This document shows positions 35,279 to 46,524 of a DNA stretch of 64,000 nt, piece after piece (the stretch's first letter is position 1; every line of letters starts with the position of its first letter). The translations under genes were made by a program, and so were the position numbers. The DNA lies in contig NC_019703.1 of NCBI RefSeq assembly GCF_000317045.1, positions 3,852,934-3,916,933 on the forward strand, given 5' to 3'. Under the pieces are notes generated by a model. The model was not told where the DNA came from, made no database searches, and was given only the letters and a program-made list of their open reading frames with translations. The DNA is from Geitlerinema sp. PCC 7407 (GTDB lineage Bacteria; Cyanobacteriota; Cyanobacteriia; PCC-7407).

Positions 35279-35408
35279 CACTGAGAAGACTCCTGAAACT
35301 GAGAGGGTGAGCAGCAAAACGGGACAGAGTTCAAACGGAATTTCACCACGCCAACGATCAGTTCTGGTCTATTCGGGAACGCTTTGGGTGCGAGGCAGCC
35401 CCGCAGCG

Positions 35409-36938
35409 CTACTGCATTCGGTCAATGGTTCGGTACTGGACCGCTTCGGCCACATGGGGCGTTTGAATGTGATCTTCTCCGGCCAAATCGGCGATCGTGC
35501 GGGACACCTTGAGAATGCGATCGGTCGCCCGGGCAGACAGCCCCAGCTTACGGATCGCCCCTTCTAGCAGCGTGCAGGCTGCATCATTGAGCGGGCACCA
35601 CCGCCGCAAATGGCGGCTTTGCAGCTCTGCGTTCGAGCGGAGCTGGGGCTCGTCCTGGTAGCGTTTTCGAGCGCGATCGCGCGCCACCTGCACGCGATCG
35701 CCCACCTTCTGAGACTCCTCCCCTGTCGGTTGCCGCGTGATCTCCTCCGGCTTGAGCCGATTGACCGCCACCTGCAAATCAATCCGGTCCATCAGCGGCC
35801 CCGACAGCTTGGCCCAATAGTTTTCGCGCTGGCGCGGCGAGCAGGTGCAGGCCTGGATCGAATCGCCAAAATACCCGCAGGGACAGGGATTGGTGCTGGC
35901 CACCAGCGTAAACTGGGCCGGAAATGCCACCGACTGCCGCGTCCGGGAAATGCTCACGTAGCCATCCTCAAGGGGCTGGCGCAGAAACTCCAGCACATCC
36001 CGCTTGAACTCCGTCAGCTCATCTAGAAACAAAATGCCCCGATGGGCCAGGGAAATCTCCCCCGGTCGCGGATAGCTGCCACCCCCCACCAGGGAAGGCC
36101 CCGACGCCGAATGGTGGGGGCTCCGAAACGGGCGATCGCTCACCAAAGCCCCTCGCTCCTTCAGCAGCCCCGCCACCGAGTGAATCTGAGTCACCTCCAG
36201 CGCCTCTTCAAAACTCAGAGGCGGCAAAATGCTGGGCAGCCGCCGCGCCAACATGGTCTTTCCACTGCCCGGCGGCCCCACAAAAATCAAATTGTGTCCC
36301 CCCGCCGCCGCAATCTCCAGCGCCCGCCGAGCATGGGCCTGGCCCTTCACATCTCGCAGATCTGCGCCTGTCGGGGGCGATCGCCGCTCCGTCGCCATCC
36401 CCGCAAACGTCACCGGCTCATACTTCTGCGGCCCATTCAGAAAATCCGCCACCTCTTTCAAATGCTGGAAGCCATAGACCTCTAAGCCCCGCACCAGCGA
36501 CGCCTCCCGCGCATTATCCGCCGGCACCACCAAGCCCCGAATTCCCATCTGCTGCGCCGCCGCCGCCACCGGCAGCACCCCCGCCACCGGCCGCAGCCCG
36601 CCGTCTAGAGACACCTCCCCCAGAAACAAATAGTCCCCCAGCAGATCCGCGCTCACCTGATCCGACGCCGCCAAAATCCCCACGCTAATCGGCAAATCAA
36701 AACAGGGACCCTCCTTTCGCAGATCCGCTGGCGTCAGGTTCACCACAATGCGCCGCATCGGAAACGCGTAGCCCGCATTCTTGAGCGCCGCCTTCACTCG
36801 CTCCCGCGATTCTTGGACCTCCGTACCCGGCAAACCAACCACCACAATGGCAGGCAAGCCGCCGGACACATCCACCTCAACCCCCACCCGGACAGCATCG
36901 ATGCCCACTAGGGATGCACTCCAAACTCTCGCCAGCAT
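35409..36938 (-). CDS. comM: YifB/ComM family AAA+ ATPase (magnesium chelatase-like)
   Basis: ComM is a hexameric helicase-like ATPase that promotes branch migration during natural transformation; many cyanobacteria carry it. The 509-residue product has the ChlI-like N-terminal domain (LVGIDAVRVGVEVDVSGGLP, ESRERVKAAL), Walker A GPPGSGKTM near residue 217, Walker B GILFLDELTEF, a sensor in LVASTNPCPCGYFGD with a Cys-rich insert (CPCG...CTCSPRQ), and the C-terminal domain with LSARATDRILKVSRTIADL. Length and order are typical. Confidence 0.93.
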   Translation of the reverse strand: MLARVWSASLVGIDAVRVGVEVDVSGGLPAIVVVGLPGTEVQESRERVKAALKNAGYAFPMRRIVVNLTPADLRKEGPCFDLPISVGILAASDQVSADLLGDYLFLGEVSLDGGLRPVAGVLPVAAAAQQMGIRGLVVPADNAREASLVRGLEVYGFQHLKEVADFLNGPQKYEPVTFAGMATERRSPPTGADLRDVKGQAHARRALEIAAAGGHNLIFVGPPGSGKTMLARRLPSILPPLSFEEALEVTQIHSVAGLLKERGALVSDRPFRSPHHSASGPSLVGGGSYPRPGEISLAHRGILFLDELTEFKRDVLEFLRQPLEDGYVSISRTRQSVAFPAQFTLVASTNPCPCGYFGDSIQACTCSPRQRENYWAKLSGPLMDRIDLQVAVNRLKPEEITRQPTGEESQKVGDRVQVARDRARKRYQDEPQLRSNAELQSRHLRRWCPLNDAACTLLEGAIRKLGLSARATDRILKVSRTIADLAGEDHIQTPHVAEAVQYRTIDRMQ

Positions 36939-37145
36939 GGCCCCGCTTTATGACTGCTTAATTTGGTTAATAGAGTGCCCTATTGAGGCGCTGGGTTAAC
37001 CCTACCAGCCAAAATTTCGCCAACACAGCAAAAGGCAAGCTCAGTCCCAAAACTTTTCCCGCCTTTGCATTCACCGGGAGTATGGCAGAATCTCAGCAGC
37101 CAAGGTCACCCCTTGGAAACCCTTCACCTTCAGGAAGCGCTCCCC

Positions 37146-38721
<1,576 letters not shown>

Positions 38722-38786
38722 TCACCGATTTATCTCCTGACTTGCTAGACCTGTAGAGGCCATAAGCAACCTGAGATGAATAAATG

Positions 38787-38817
38787 AAAAGGCCGTCCCC
38801 AAGGGGACGGCCTTTTT
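38787..38817 (+). terminator. Strong psbA terminator
   Basis: GGCCGTCCCC (38791-38800) and GGGGACGGCC (38803-38812) form a near-perfect stem, flanked by AAAA before and TTTTT after, 70 bases past the psbA stop. Confidence 0.88.
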
Positions 38818-38881
38818 CGTATGCAAGCTGGCGAAAGACACCTAGAAAAGGGCGATCGCCCGCTGAGAACTTCAGTTTTGC

Positions 38882-39502
38882 CTAGGACTTTTGCTGGATA
38901 AAAGCCCAGTAAAGATCAGGACCAGCAACCACCTCAAACGTCAGGTCCAGCACGTTCAGGTTACGGAAGCCAGAGCGCTGAAACAGCTCCAGCCACATGG
39001 TCTTGCCCAAGACGCTGTAGTGATTTCCGTTGGACTGATGGCGACAGACGGTATCGGGCGCAGGAACCTCTACATAGAGATAGCCTCCGGGCTTCAGGAC
39101 GCGGGAAAGCTCACTCAGCGTAAAGTAGGGAAAAACACTGTGCTCTAGACAGTGCCGACACCAAATAAACTCAAACTGTTCGTCGTCAAAGTCTAGGAAA
39201 GACTGGTCCATCTGGTAGACTTCAAAGCCTTTTTCTTGGCACACTCGGACGTCCGTCTCGTTGAGGGTGATGCCTACCGGGCGGAAGCCCCGTGCCTGAA
39301 ACCGCTCTAGCGCCACCCCCTGACCACAGCCCACGTCCAAGACTTTGGCGGACGCCGGCAGTGAGTAGTGCTGAAAAAAGAAGCCAATCATCTGCTCAGT
39401 GATGGCGGTATGGATGTTGCTGGGGCTTTCAGGGTAGGTTTCCGACTGAAGCCGAGCAAAAAATTTTTCGAGTTTTTCGACGCTTTGAGCCGAGAGTTTC
39501 AT
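38882..39502 (-). CDS. Class I SAM-dependent methyltransferase
   Basis: A 206-residue methyltransferase with motif I VLDVGCGQGVALERF near residue 54, an acidic motif II around GFEVYQMDQSFLDFDDEQF, and a post-motif WCRHCLEHSVFPYFTL. The LSRVLKPGGYLYVEVPAP segment is typical of small-molecule or sugar methyltransferases of the Methyltransf_11/23 type. Substrate unknown. It is a single reverse-strand gene between psbA and a kinase. Confidence 0.86.
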   Translation of the reverse strand: MKLSAQSVEKLEKFFARLQSETYPESPSNIHTAITEQMIGFFFQHYSLPASAKVLDVGCGQGVALERFQARGFRPVGITLNETDVRVCQEKGFEVYQMDQSFLDFDDEQFEFIWCRHCLEHSVFPYFTLSELSRVLKPGGYLYVEVPAPDTVCRHQSNGNHYSVLGKTMWLELFQRSGFRNLNVLDLTFEVVAGPDLYWAFIQQKS

Positions 39503-39631
39503 GGAGAGTTGGAGAGCGCTGTGGGTGACTTTCCAACCATGACAGCAGATTTCGCGTGGGTTGTCTGACTAGCTGTAACGCTTCGCAACAGAAAGGCGCG
39601 ATCGCACGCTATCAGCGCCCACCCAGGAGAG

Positions 39632-41197
39632 TTACCGCTCCGGCTTGAGGGTCTGCACGAAGTTGAGAAAGTGGCTGACTTTCCAGTCGCCCTGCAAAGT
39701 CAGGGTCGGCACTTCAAAGCTTTGGGGATTTTGGCCACCGAGGCGCACGTCTGTCGGCTCTGGTGGGCCGAGCCCGTAGATGGCGACAGTTTCTTTGACC
39801 TGGGTGCAGCGCAGCCGAAAAACCCCCATTTTGACCCGGCCGCTGTCGGCCCGATAGTCCCACACCACCGCCTTTTCGACACCGTTGGCGTAGGGATCCA
39901 TGCAGTGAAAGTAGTGGGACAGCTCTATCATCTTGGCGATGTGGACGTCATAGCGCCGAATTTGACTGCCAAAGGCAAGGTGTGTGGTGTCCGTGTCGGG
40001 CACGCTCAGGCTGGCAAAGCGCTCATAGCCCGGCGCTTTAGCAGGTTCTAGGGAAATCTGGGTAAACGGAATGACGACGTCTTGGCGCGTGAGGGCTGGG
40101 CTGTAGTCTAAGGTCAGAGGCGGCGGCTGCAGCGACTGCTGGGGCAGGGTTTTGGAAGGATTGAGGCGAAAAGCGGAGAAAATCGCCGCCAAGCCCAGCA
40201 TCATGCCTCCCGCGCGTAGCCAGAGCGATCGCCCGGGGGGCAGGACGATCTCTGAGTCCACATGGGCGATCGTGGGGGGCGTGGCCGTTGGCGGAAACTC
40301 CGTGCGGGGCAAGTCGACTGGCGTGGGCACTCGATCGCGGGGGGCGATCGCCGCGGGCGGAACCGGCGGCACCGTGGCGTCGATACGCTGCAAATCTTGG
40401 AGCACTTCCTGAGCCGAGCTGTAGCGCTGACTGAAGTGGGGCAGGGTCATGCGATTGAGGATTTGCACCAGATCTGGACTCACCGCTGTGTACGCGTGCC
40501 AGTTGAGTTCCCCCGTGGTCGGGTCTTCGGGGAGGTGGGTCGGCTCGATACCGGTCAACGCCCGGATCGCTACCATGCCCAGGGCGTAGAGATCGCTGCT
40601 AAAGCGGGGGCGACCCGCGATCTGCTCAGCCGGCATGTAGCCATGGGTACCAATGCCTATCGTAATTTGGCTGAGTTCCGAGCTGTCTTGGCGGGGGGCC
40701 TGGATTTCTTTGACGGCGCCAAAGTCGATCAGCACGTAGCGATCGTCCGACCAGCGGCGAATCAAGTTGCTCGGCTTGATGTCCCGGTGGATCACCTGAT
40801 GGCCATGCACAAACACCAGGGTCGTCAGCACGTCCTGCAACAGCTTGCGAACGGCAGTCTCGCTGAGGTGGCTCTTGTGGGGAATCTCATCGCTCAGGGC
40901 CGTCCCAACAATGAGCTCCTGTACCAAATAAAATTCCCGTTCGATCTCAAAGTAAGCCAAAAGCTGGGGAATCTGAGGATTTTGACCCAGTTTCTCCAGT
41001 ATTTCAGCTTCTTTGGTGAAGAGGCGCCGCGATACTTGCAGAAATTGGGTATCTTGGCTGGCTGGCCGGAGGTGCTTGACCACGCATTGGGGGCAGCCCG
41101 GACGGCGGGTGTCCTCAGCAATGTAGGTTTGGCCAAAGCCACCTTTGCTCAGGGTTTTGATGATCTTGTAGCGCCCGTCCAGTAGGGTGTCCAGCAT
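39632..41197 (-). CDS. Membrane-anchored Ser/Thr protein kinase
   Basis: A 521-residue Hanks-type kinase. The kinase domain (10-275) has the Gly loop LSKGGFGQTY, the ATP Lys in CVVKHL, catalytic HRDIKPSN, DFG as IDFGAVKEI, and GYMPAEQI. A Pro-rich linker leads to one membrane span (about 328-345, LRAGGMMLGLAAIFSAF) and an exported C-terminal domain of about 170 residues with Cys residues, which could sense an extracytoplasmic signal; that domain is not recognised. It is divergent from aroE across a 276-base spacer. Confidence 0.9.
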   Translation of the reverse strand: MLDTLLDGRYKIIKTLSKGGFGQTYIAEDTRRPGCPQCVVKHLRPASQDTQFLQVSRRLFTKEAEILEKLGQNPQIPQLLAYFEIEREFYLVQELIVGTALSDEIPHKSHLSETAVRKLLQDVLTTLVFVHGHQVIHRDIKPSNLIRRWSDDRYVLIDFGAVKEIQAPRQDSSELSQITIGIGTHGYMPAEQIAGRPRFSSDLYALGMVAIRALTGIEPTHLPEDPTTGELNWHAYTAVSPDLVQILNRMTLPHFSQRYSSAQEVLQDLQRIDATVPPVPPAAIAPRDRVPTPVDLPRTEFPPTATPPTIAHVDSEIVLPPGRSLWLRAGGMMLGLAAIFSAFRLNPSKTLPQQSLQPPPLTLDYSPALTRQDVVIPFTQISLEPAKAPGYERFASLSVPDTDTTHLAFGSQIRRYDVHIAKMIELSHYFHCMDPYANGVEKAVVWDYRADSGRVKMGVFRLRCTQVKETVAIYGLGPPEPTDVRLGGQNPQSFEVPTLTLQGDWKVSHFLNFVQTLKPER

Positions 41198-41473
41198 GAT
41201 GAGGATACATCTTGGGGGTCAGCGGGAACTGCACTCTCAGAGAGTCTTGTTGGGGGACAAATTCTACGCTATCAACTTTGCTTCAATCCCGGGAGGATTT
41301 GCGGAGGTTCTGTAGCAAGGAAGACTTTGTGCTGGGGGGCATGTACAGAGATGCCGGGAGCGGAGGGTCTCAAAAGCGGGGCAGGGGGAGCGGCGATCGC
41401 CCTTTGGGAGCACTCGGGACGCAACGCGAGACAATGCGGTAGAGACTCAACTTGTAGCAAGCACACAACCGCC

Positions 41474-42337
41474 ATGATTACTGGTTCAACTCGGTTGCTG
41501 GGGGTGATGGGCCACCCAGTAGAACATTCCCTTTCTCCGATTATGCACAATGCAGCGATCGCCCATTTGGGGGCTGATTTTGTGTATATTCCTTTGCCCG
41601 TGGCCCCGGACAATCTGCCCAAGGCGATCGCTGGCTTGGAGGCCCTGGGCGTGCGGGGCTTCAACCTGACGATCCCCCACAAACAGGCGATCATGCCGAT
41701 GCTGGCGGAGGTGTCGGATCTAGCCCAGGCGATCGGCGCGGTGAATACGGTGTGGTGGACCCCCCAGGGCTGGAGCGGCACCAACACCGACGTCGCGGGA
41801 TTTTTGGCGCCCCTGGAGGCCTTGGGGCGGGACTGGCGCAGCACCACGGCAGTGGTCCTCGGCAATGGCGGCGCGGCGCGGGCCGTGGTGGCGGGCTGCG
41901 GGCAGCTAGGCTGCCAAACCACCTACGTGGTGGGCCGCAGCGCGGACAAGCTGGCCCAGTTTCAGCAGAGCTGGCAGGGCTCTCCCCTGGCGGGCAATCT
42001 CCAGGTGCGTCCCTGGGAGCAGCTCGCCGACTGTCTGGCCGAGGCCGATCTGATTGTGAATACGACGCCCATTGGCATGACGCCCCACCCCGACGCTTCG
42101 CCGCTGGATGCCGCCCTGGCGGCCCAGATCCGGCCCAGGGCGATCGCCTACGACCTGATCTATACGCCCAGCCCGACGCAATTTTTGCAGCAGGCCGAGG
42201 CCCAAGGGGCGATCGCCATCGACGGGCTAGAGATGCTGATCTGTCAGGGGGCCGCGGGCCTGGAAATCTGGCTCGAGCAGCCGGTTCCCGTGGCGGTGAT
42301 GCGTCAGGCCCTGCACCGGCACCTGGGGCGCACCTAG
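41474..42337 (+). CDS. aroE: Shikimate dehydrogenase
   Basis: AroE reduces 3-dehydroshikimate with NADPH in aromatic amino acid synthesis. The 287-residue product has the substrate site GHPVEHSLSPIMHN, NLTIPHKQAI with the catalytic Lys, GTNTDVAGF with the catalytic Asp, the nucleotide motif VVLGNGGAARAVVAG, and NTTPIGMTP. ATG 41474 is the natural start; the frame is open upstream to 41327 but without resemblance to the family. Its stop overlaps that of the next gene by four bases (convergent). Confidence 0.95.
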   Translation: MITGSTRLLGVMGHPVEHSLSPIMHNAAIAHLGADFVYIPLPVAPDNLPKAIAGLEALGVRGFNLTIPHKQAIMPMLAEVSDLAQAIGAVNTVWWTPQGWSGTNTDVAGFLAPLEALGRDWRSTTAVVLGNGGAARAVVAGCGQLGCQTTYVVGRSADKLAQFQQSWQGSPLAGNLQVRPWEQLADCLAEADLIVNTTPIGMTPHPDASPLDAALAAQIRPRAIAYDLIYTPSPTQFLQQAEAQGAIAIDGLEMLICQGAAGLEIWLEQPVPVAVMRQALHRHLGRT

Positions 42338-42969
42338 GCGCTGGGCGATCGCCAGTGGTAGCGGTTCCAGTCAAACATGCCCTGGATTTGGTACTCCGCT
42401 CCGTTGTCGAAGCGCACCGTACAGCTCGTGAACGTGCGGCCATCGTCCCGGGTTTCCGACAGGCCGACGATGGTGCAGGAAAACCACTCTTGGGTGCAGG
42501 GGCCATCGGCCTGCACCCATTCCCAGAGGCTGTTGGAGACCTCGATGCGATCGCCCACGCGCAGCGGTGGAGCCCCCGCAGACCCGGTCGGCGCATAGGC
42601 CGCAACGTGGTCCGCCGTAATTCGATTGAGCCAAGGAAGGCCATAGCGATCGCGCAAAAACTGCACCGGCCCCGAGGGGCGGTTGTGCAGCCAGTCATTG
42701 AGCAGAGTCGCCTGCCAGAGCTGGTCCTGGGCCTCCTGGGCCTGGATAAATTGCAGCAGAATCTGCCGCTCCTCCGGCGTCAGCTCATCGAGGGGATTGG
42801 CGGGGGAGTCTGCCGGAGCCTCTGTCTCGGAGGAGGTCGCCGTACGGCCAAACAACGGCTGCAGCAGCTGGCGCAAAAGATCCTGCTGCACCGCTGAGAG
42901 CGGGCAGCCATGGGCCTCGCACTGGGCGATCAGGGTTTGCAGAGTTGTTTCCAGGTCGACCTTGGCCAT
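42334..42969 (-). CDS. Cyanobacterial protein of unknown function
   Basis: A 211-residue soluble protein. The first 90 residues are helical and acidic (LTPEERQILLQFIQAQEAQDQLW), and the C-terminal half looks like a small beta-barrel with LRVGDRIEVSNSLWEWV, TIVGLSETRDDGR and TCTVRFDN-like segments (TSCTVRFDNGAEYQIQGMFD). No family name comes to mind. It converges on aroE with a 4-base overlap. The reading is supported by codon use and by the absence of any better frame. Confidence 0.65.
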   Translation of the reverse strand: MAKVDLETTLQTLIAQCEAHGCPLSAVQQDLLRQLLQPLFGRTATSSETEAPADSPANPLDELTPEERQILLQFIQAQEAQDQLWQATLLNDWLHNRPSGPVQFLRDRYGLPWLNRITADHVAAYAPTGSAGAPPLRVGDRIEVSNSLWEWVQADGPCTQEWFSCTIVGLSETRDDGRTFTSCTVRFDNGAEYQIQGMFDWNRYHWRSPSA

Positions 42970-43207
42970 AGGCGATGAAAAGCGGGTGAGGAGACAGCCC
43001 AGCGAGCCCCAGCGGCTCCACCAGGCATCTCACGATCGCCGCCTTGCGCTGCGTCGGCAGCGATCCCCTTCACTCTAGCAATTCTTGCCTGACAGGAGCC
43101 TCACCCCGGGCGATCGCCGCGGCTGGCTTCGCCGCACCCCAGAGAGGGCTGTGTTTTTGGGTCAGAGATTCTCGCTACAATAGAATGCCGCCCGTTTGGA
43201 GACGTGC

Positions 43208-44275
43208 ATGACTTCCTCTCCTTCCTCAGACACTTTGGATTCCTTGCAGCTTGAGATTGGGGAGCTGCTACAGCAGCTGCCCACCATGAAGCACGCGGGG
43301 CTGATTCGCCGCGCCCTCAGCACCCTGGTGCGCATTGCGCAGGATGAAAGAGATCGTCTGGATTGGAAGATTTTGGCTGCCTCCCTCGAAGATCTCGAGC
43401 AGGGCTTCGAGAGCTTCTACGCCCATCGGCACATCCGCAAAGTGACGATTTTCGGGTCGGCGCGAATCCAGCCAGAGCACCCCGAGTACTACATGGCGCG
43501 GGACTTTGCCCAGTGCATGTCCCAGCAGGGCTTCATGGTGATGACCGGGGCCGGGGGCGGCATCATGCAGGCAGGCAATGAAGGGGCCGGACCGGGGCGC
43601 TCCTTCGGGCTAAATATCCGGCTGCCCTTTGAGCAGGAGGCCAACCCTTACATCGCGGGCAGCGACAAGCTGATTTATTTCAAGTATTTCTTCACGCGCA
43701 AGCTCTTCTTGCTGCGAGAGAGCGACGCGATCGCTCTGTTTCCGGGCGGGTTCGGCACCCAGGACGAGGCGTTCGAGTGCCTGACGCTGACCCAAACCGG
43801 CAAGTACGGCCCCGCACCCCTGGTGCTGATCGATCGGCCGGGGGGCACCTACTGGCACGACTGGAACGACTACATCCACAAGAATCTGCTCAGCAGCGGC
43901 CTGATCAGCCCCGATGATCCGAGCATCTACACGATCACCGATCGGCTGGATGTGGCCTGCTCGGCGATCGCCAACTTCTATCGGGTCTACCACTCCAGCC
44001 GCTACGTGCGCGAAAAGCTGGTACTGCGCCTCAAGTCCGAGCTGACCGAGGACCACGTCGACACGCTCAACCAAGAGTTTCGCGATGTCGTGGTGCACGG
44101 CTCCATCGAGAAGAGTCAGGCGCTGCCGGAGGAACTGGGCGATGAAACCGAGCCCATGCCGCGTCTGGTGTTTCATTTCAACCAGCGCGATCTGGGGCGG
44201 CTTTACCAAATGATTTCGCGGATCAATGAGATGGGCGCGCCGGCCCCGGAGTCCAAGCACCCGGAGCAAAAATAG
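43208..44275 (+). CDS. LOG family protein (lysine decarboxylase-like Rossmann fold)
   Basis: A 355-residue protein with an N-terminal helical part and a LOG domain: KVTIFGSARI near residue 80, GAGGGIMQAGNEGA, and FPGGFGTQDEAFE, the PGGxGTxxE signature of cytokinin riboside 5'-monophosphate phosphoribohydrolases and related nucleotide hydrolases. Many members annotated as lysine decarboxylase are wrong; the signature points to nucleotide N-glycosidase activity. The extra N- and C-terminal regions resemble the longer type II LOG proteins. ATG 43208 is chosen; an upstream ATG 12 bases earlier is possible. Confidence 0.86.
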   Translation: MTSSPSSDTLDSLQLEIGELLQQLPTMKHAGLIRRALSTLVRIAQDERDRLDWKILAASLEDLEQGFESFYAHRHIRKVTIFGSARIQPEHPEYYMARDFAQCMSQQGFMVMTGAGGGIMQAGNEGAGPGRSFGLNIRLPFEQEANPYIAGSDKLIYFKYFFTRKLFLLRESDAIALFPGGFGTQDEAFECLTLTQTGKYGPAPLVLIDRPGGTYWHDWNDYIHKNLLSSGLISPDDPSIYTITDRLDVACSAIANFYRVYHSSRYVREKLVLRLKSELTEDHVDTLNQEFRDVVVHGSIEKSQALPEELGDETEPMPRLVFHFNQRDLGRLYQMISRINEMGAPAPESKHPEQK

Positions 44276-44312
44276 GGCAATCGCCCAACGCAGCCACTAG
44301 CAGGACAAAGCC

Positions 44313-44627
44313 ATGCGGGCGTGGGTCGAAGACGGGGTCGTCTACCTTCATCCGGAGGATGTGCCCCAGTACAAAAAAAGCGGTTCGGTGGTCCGCAACA
44401 CGTTCTTTTGGGCACTGAAGTCCATCGCGGGACGGGCGCGATCGCCCCACGCCTGGGAATATGAGGCGGAGGTCTGGCTGGCCCTGCAGCGGCTGCTGAT
44501 GAGCTTCACCGAGTCGGGCTACCTGGGCTACCGGGAGACGGTGCTGGAGTTTCCGCCCAGCCAGGCGATCCCGGAGGTGCTGCGGCCCGTGGCCACCTGG
44601 GGCGACGAAATCGACGCCGAATCCTAG
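44313..44627 (+). CDS. Small conserved cyanobacterial protein
   Basis: A 104-residue soluble protein with no motif I recognise. It starts MRAWVEDGVVYLHPED and has a helical middle (WEYEAEVWLALQRLLMSFTESGYLGY). It follows the LOG gene by 37 bases and precedes surE by 104, so it could be cotranscribed with either. Codon use and spacing support it. Confidence 0.65.
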   Translation: MRAWVEDGVVYLHPEDVPQYKKSGSVVRNTFFWALKSIAGRARSPHAWEYEAEVWLALQRLLMSFTESGYLGYRETVLEFPPSQAIPEVLRPVATWGDEIDAES

Positions 44628-44731
44628 GGGCGATCGCCCCTGACTGTGGCAAAATCCTTACACTGCTTGCCTCTCGCTCCTTCCAATTCACTCTAGGGGC
44701 AGCGGCTTCTTGCAAAATTTCCTGATGCGCT

Positions 44732-45412
44732 ATGAGCTTGATTTTGACCAATGATGACGGGATTGATGCGCCGGGACTCCAGGCTCTGATTCAGGCCCTG
44801 GGCGATCGCTCGGCGGTGGTTGCCGCGCCCAAGATCGAGTGGTCGGGCTGCGGCCACCGGGTCACCACCCACCAGCCGATCCACGTCGAGCAGCGATCGC
44901 CCCAGGAATACGCGATCGCGGGCACCCCCGCCGACTGCACGCGGGTCGCCCTGAGCCACCTGTGCCCCCAGGCCACCTGCGTGGTGGCGGGCATCAACGC
45001 GGGCGGCAATATGGGCGTGGACGTCTACCTGTCGGGCACCGTGGCGGCTGTGCGCGAGGCGGCGTTTCACGGCATCCCCGGCATCGCGATTTCCCAATAC
45101 CGCAAGGGCAAGCGCCCGGTGGACTGGCAGCGCACCAGCCAGGTTGCCGCCGCAGTCCTGGCCGATCTCCTAGAGCAGCTGCCCGATCCCGGCCGCTTCT
45201 GGAACGTGAATTTGCCCTATTTGGAGGCCGACGATCCCCTGCCGGAGGTGGTCTTTTGTGAAGCGTCGGTGGATGCGCTGCCCGTGGCCTACCGGATCGA
45301 GGGAGACCAATTTTTCTACAGCGCGAAATACGGCGATCGCCCCCGCACCGCTGGCACCGACGTCGATGTGTGCTTCTCGGGCCGCGTCGCGGTTACCCAG
45401 CTCGGCCTGTGA
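44732..45412 (+). CDS. surE: 5'/3'-nucleotidase SurE
   Basis: SurE is a metal-dependent nucleoside monophosphatase linked to stationary-phase survival. The 226-residue protein has the metal-binding start MSLILTNDDGIDAPGLQAL (Asp8, Asp9), the conserved Ser in WSGCGHRVT, AIAGTPADCTRVAL and the Asn-containing VAGINAGGNMGVDVYLSGTV loop. The C-terminal DVDVCFSGRVAVTQL matches. Start ATG 44732. Confidence 0.94.
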   Translation: MSLILTNDDGIDAPGLQALIQALGDRSAVVAAPKIEWSGCGHRVTTHQPIHVEQRSPQEYAIAGTPADCTRVALSHLCPQATCVVAGINAGGNMGVDVYLSGTVAAVREAAFHGIPGIAISQYRKGKRPVDWQRTSQVAAAVLADLLEQLPDPGRFWNVNLPYLEADDPLPEVVFCEASVDALPVAYRIEGDQFFYSAKYGDRPRTAGTDVDVCFSGRVAVTQLGL

Positions 45413-45510
45413 GGCGCCCGGGCGATCGCGCCAGCGCCGAGAAACGCCCAATAGCGGTCCTAATAACTGGTACTAATAGGTAGAGGGTCACGCGAAGGAA
45501 AAGCGACTGT

Positions 45511-46446
45511 ATGCGCATTTTGATCATGGGGGGTACCCGGTTTATCGGGGTTTACCTCACCCGCATCTTGGTAGAGCAAGGCCACGAAGTGGTGCTGTTT
45601 AACCGGGGCAACAAGCCTGCGCCCGTGGCGGGCGTGCAGCAAATCCAGGGCGATCGCACCGACGCCGGCCAGCTCAAAGAGAAGCTGGCCGGGGAAAGCT
45701 TCGACGCCGTCTTTGACAACAACGGGCGCGAGCTGAGCGACACCCAGCCCCTGGTGGAGATTTTCCAGGACCGTCTACAGCACTTTGTCTACGTCAGCTC
45801 GGCGGGCGTGTACCAAAAATCCGACCAGATGCCCCACGTAGAAGGGGACGCCGTCGATCCCAAGAGCCGGCACCGGGGCAAATTTGAGACGGAAGACTAT
45901 TTGGCCACCCAGGGCGTTCCCTTCACCTCGATTCGCCCGGTCTACATCTACGGCCCCCAAAACTACAACCCGCTGGAGTCGTGGTTCTTTGATCGGATCG
46001 TGCGCGATCGCCCGGTGCCGATTCCGGGGAATGGAGCCCACCTGACCCAGCTCGGCCACGTCCAGGACCTGGCCAAGGCCATGGCCGCCGTTCTGGGCAA
46101 TTCCCAGGCGATCGGCCAGATTTACAATATTTCGGGCGATCGCGCGGTCACCTTTGATGGACTGGCGCGGGCCTGCGCGGCGGCGGCGGGCAAAGACCCC
46201 GGAACGCTGGACCTGGTCCACTACGACCCCAAGGCCTTCGACTTCGGCAAGCGCAAGGCTTTCCCCATGCGGGTGCAGCACTTCTTCACCAGCATCGACA
46301 AGGCCAAGCACGAGCTGGGCTGGCAGCCGGAGTTTGACCTGGTGGGGGGTCTGCGTGATTCCTTCCAGCAAGACTACCTCGCCACCCATCAAGATCAGCG
46401 CGAGGTGGACTTCTCCACCGATGAGGAGATCGTGGCCGCCCGCTAA
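45511..46446 (+). CDS. NAD-dependent epimerase/dehydratase, CSP41-like
   Basis: A 311-residue extended SDR with MRILIMGGTRFIGVYLTRIL (GGTRFIG nucleotide motif) and RPVYIYGPQNYNPLESWFFDRI, which are characteristic of the plastid CSP41 RNA-binding proteins and their cyanobacterial homologues. In plants CSP41 binds stem-loops of chloroplast mRNA and rRNA. The bacterial protein may act on RNA or be a sugar-nucleotide enzyme; the usual YxxxK pair is modified (YVSSAGVYQKSD). RBS AAGGAAAAG precedes ATG 45511. Confidence 0.88.
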   Translation: MRILIMGGTRFIGVYLTRILVEQGHEVVLFNRGNKPAPVAGVQQIQGDRTDAGQLKEKLAGESFDAVFDNNGRELSDTQPLVEIFQDRLQHFVYVSSAGVYQKSDQMPHVEGDAVDPKSRHRGKFETEDYLATQGVPFTSIRPVYIYGPQNYNPLESWFFDRIVRDRPVPIPGNGAHLTQLGHVQDLAKAMAAVLGNSQAIGQIYNISGDRAVTFDGLARACAAAAGKDPGTLDLVHYDPKAFDFGKRKAFPMRVQHFFTSIDKAKHELGWQPEFDLVGGLRDSFQQDYLATHQDQREVDFSTDEEIVAAR

Positions 46447-46524
46447 GGGCAGCCCCAATTCCCAACCGATGACCGGGGGCTAGAGCGGCTCCCGGTTTCC
46501 CCCTGTCGCAACGAGAGAACCGCT

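Noticed and set aside
41327-41473. N-terminal extension of aroE
   Set aside because: The family starts at MITGSTRLLG; upstream residues are Gly/Cys-rich with no resemblance.
44622-44650. Single HIP1 hairpin after the small gene at 44313 as a terminator
   Set aside because: AGGGGCGATCGCCCCT is a self-palindrome without loop or T-run; it is an ordinary HIP1 context.
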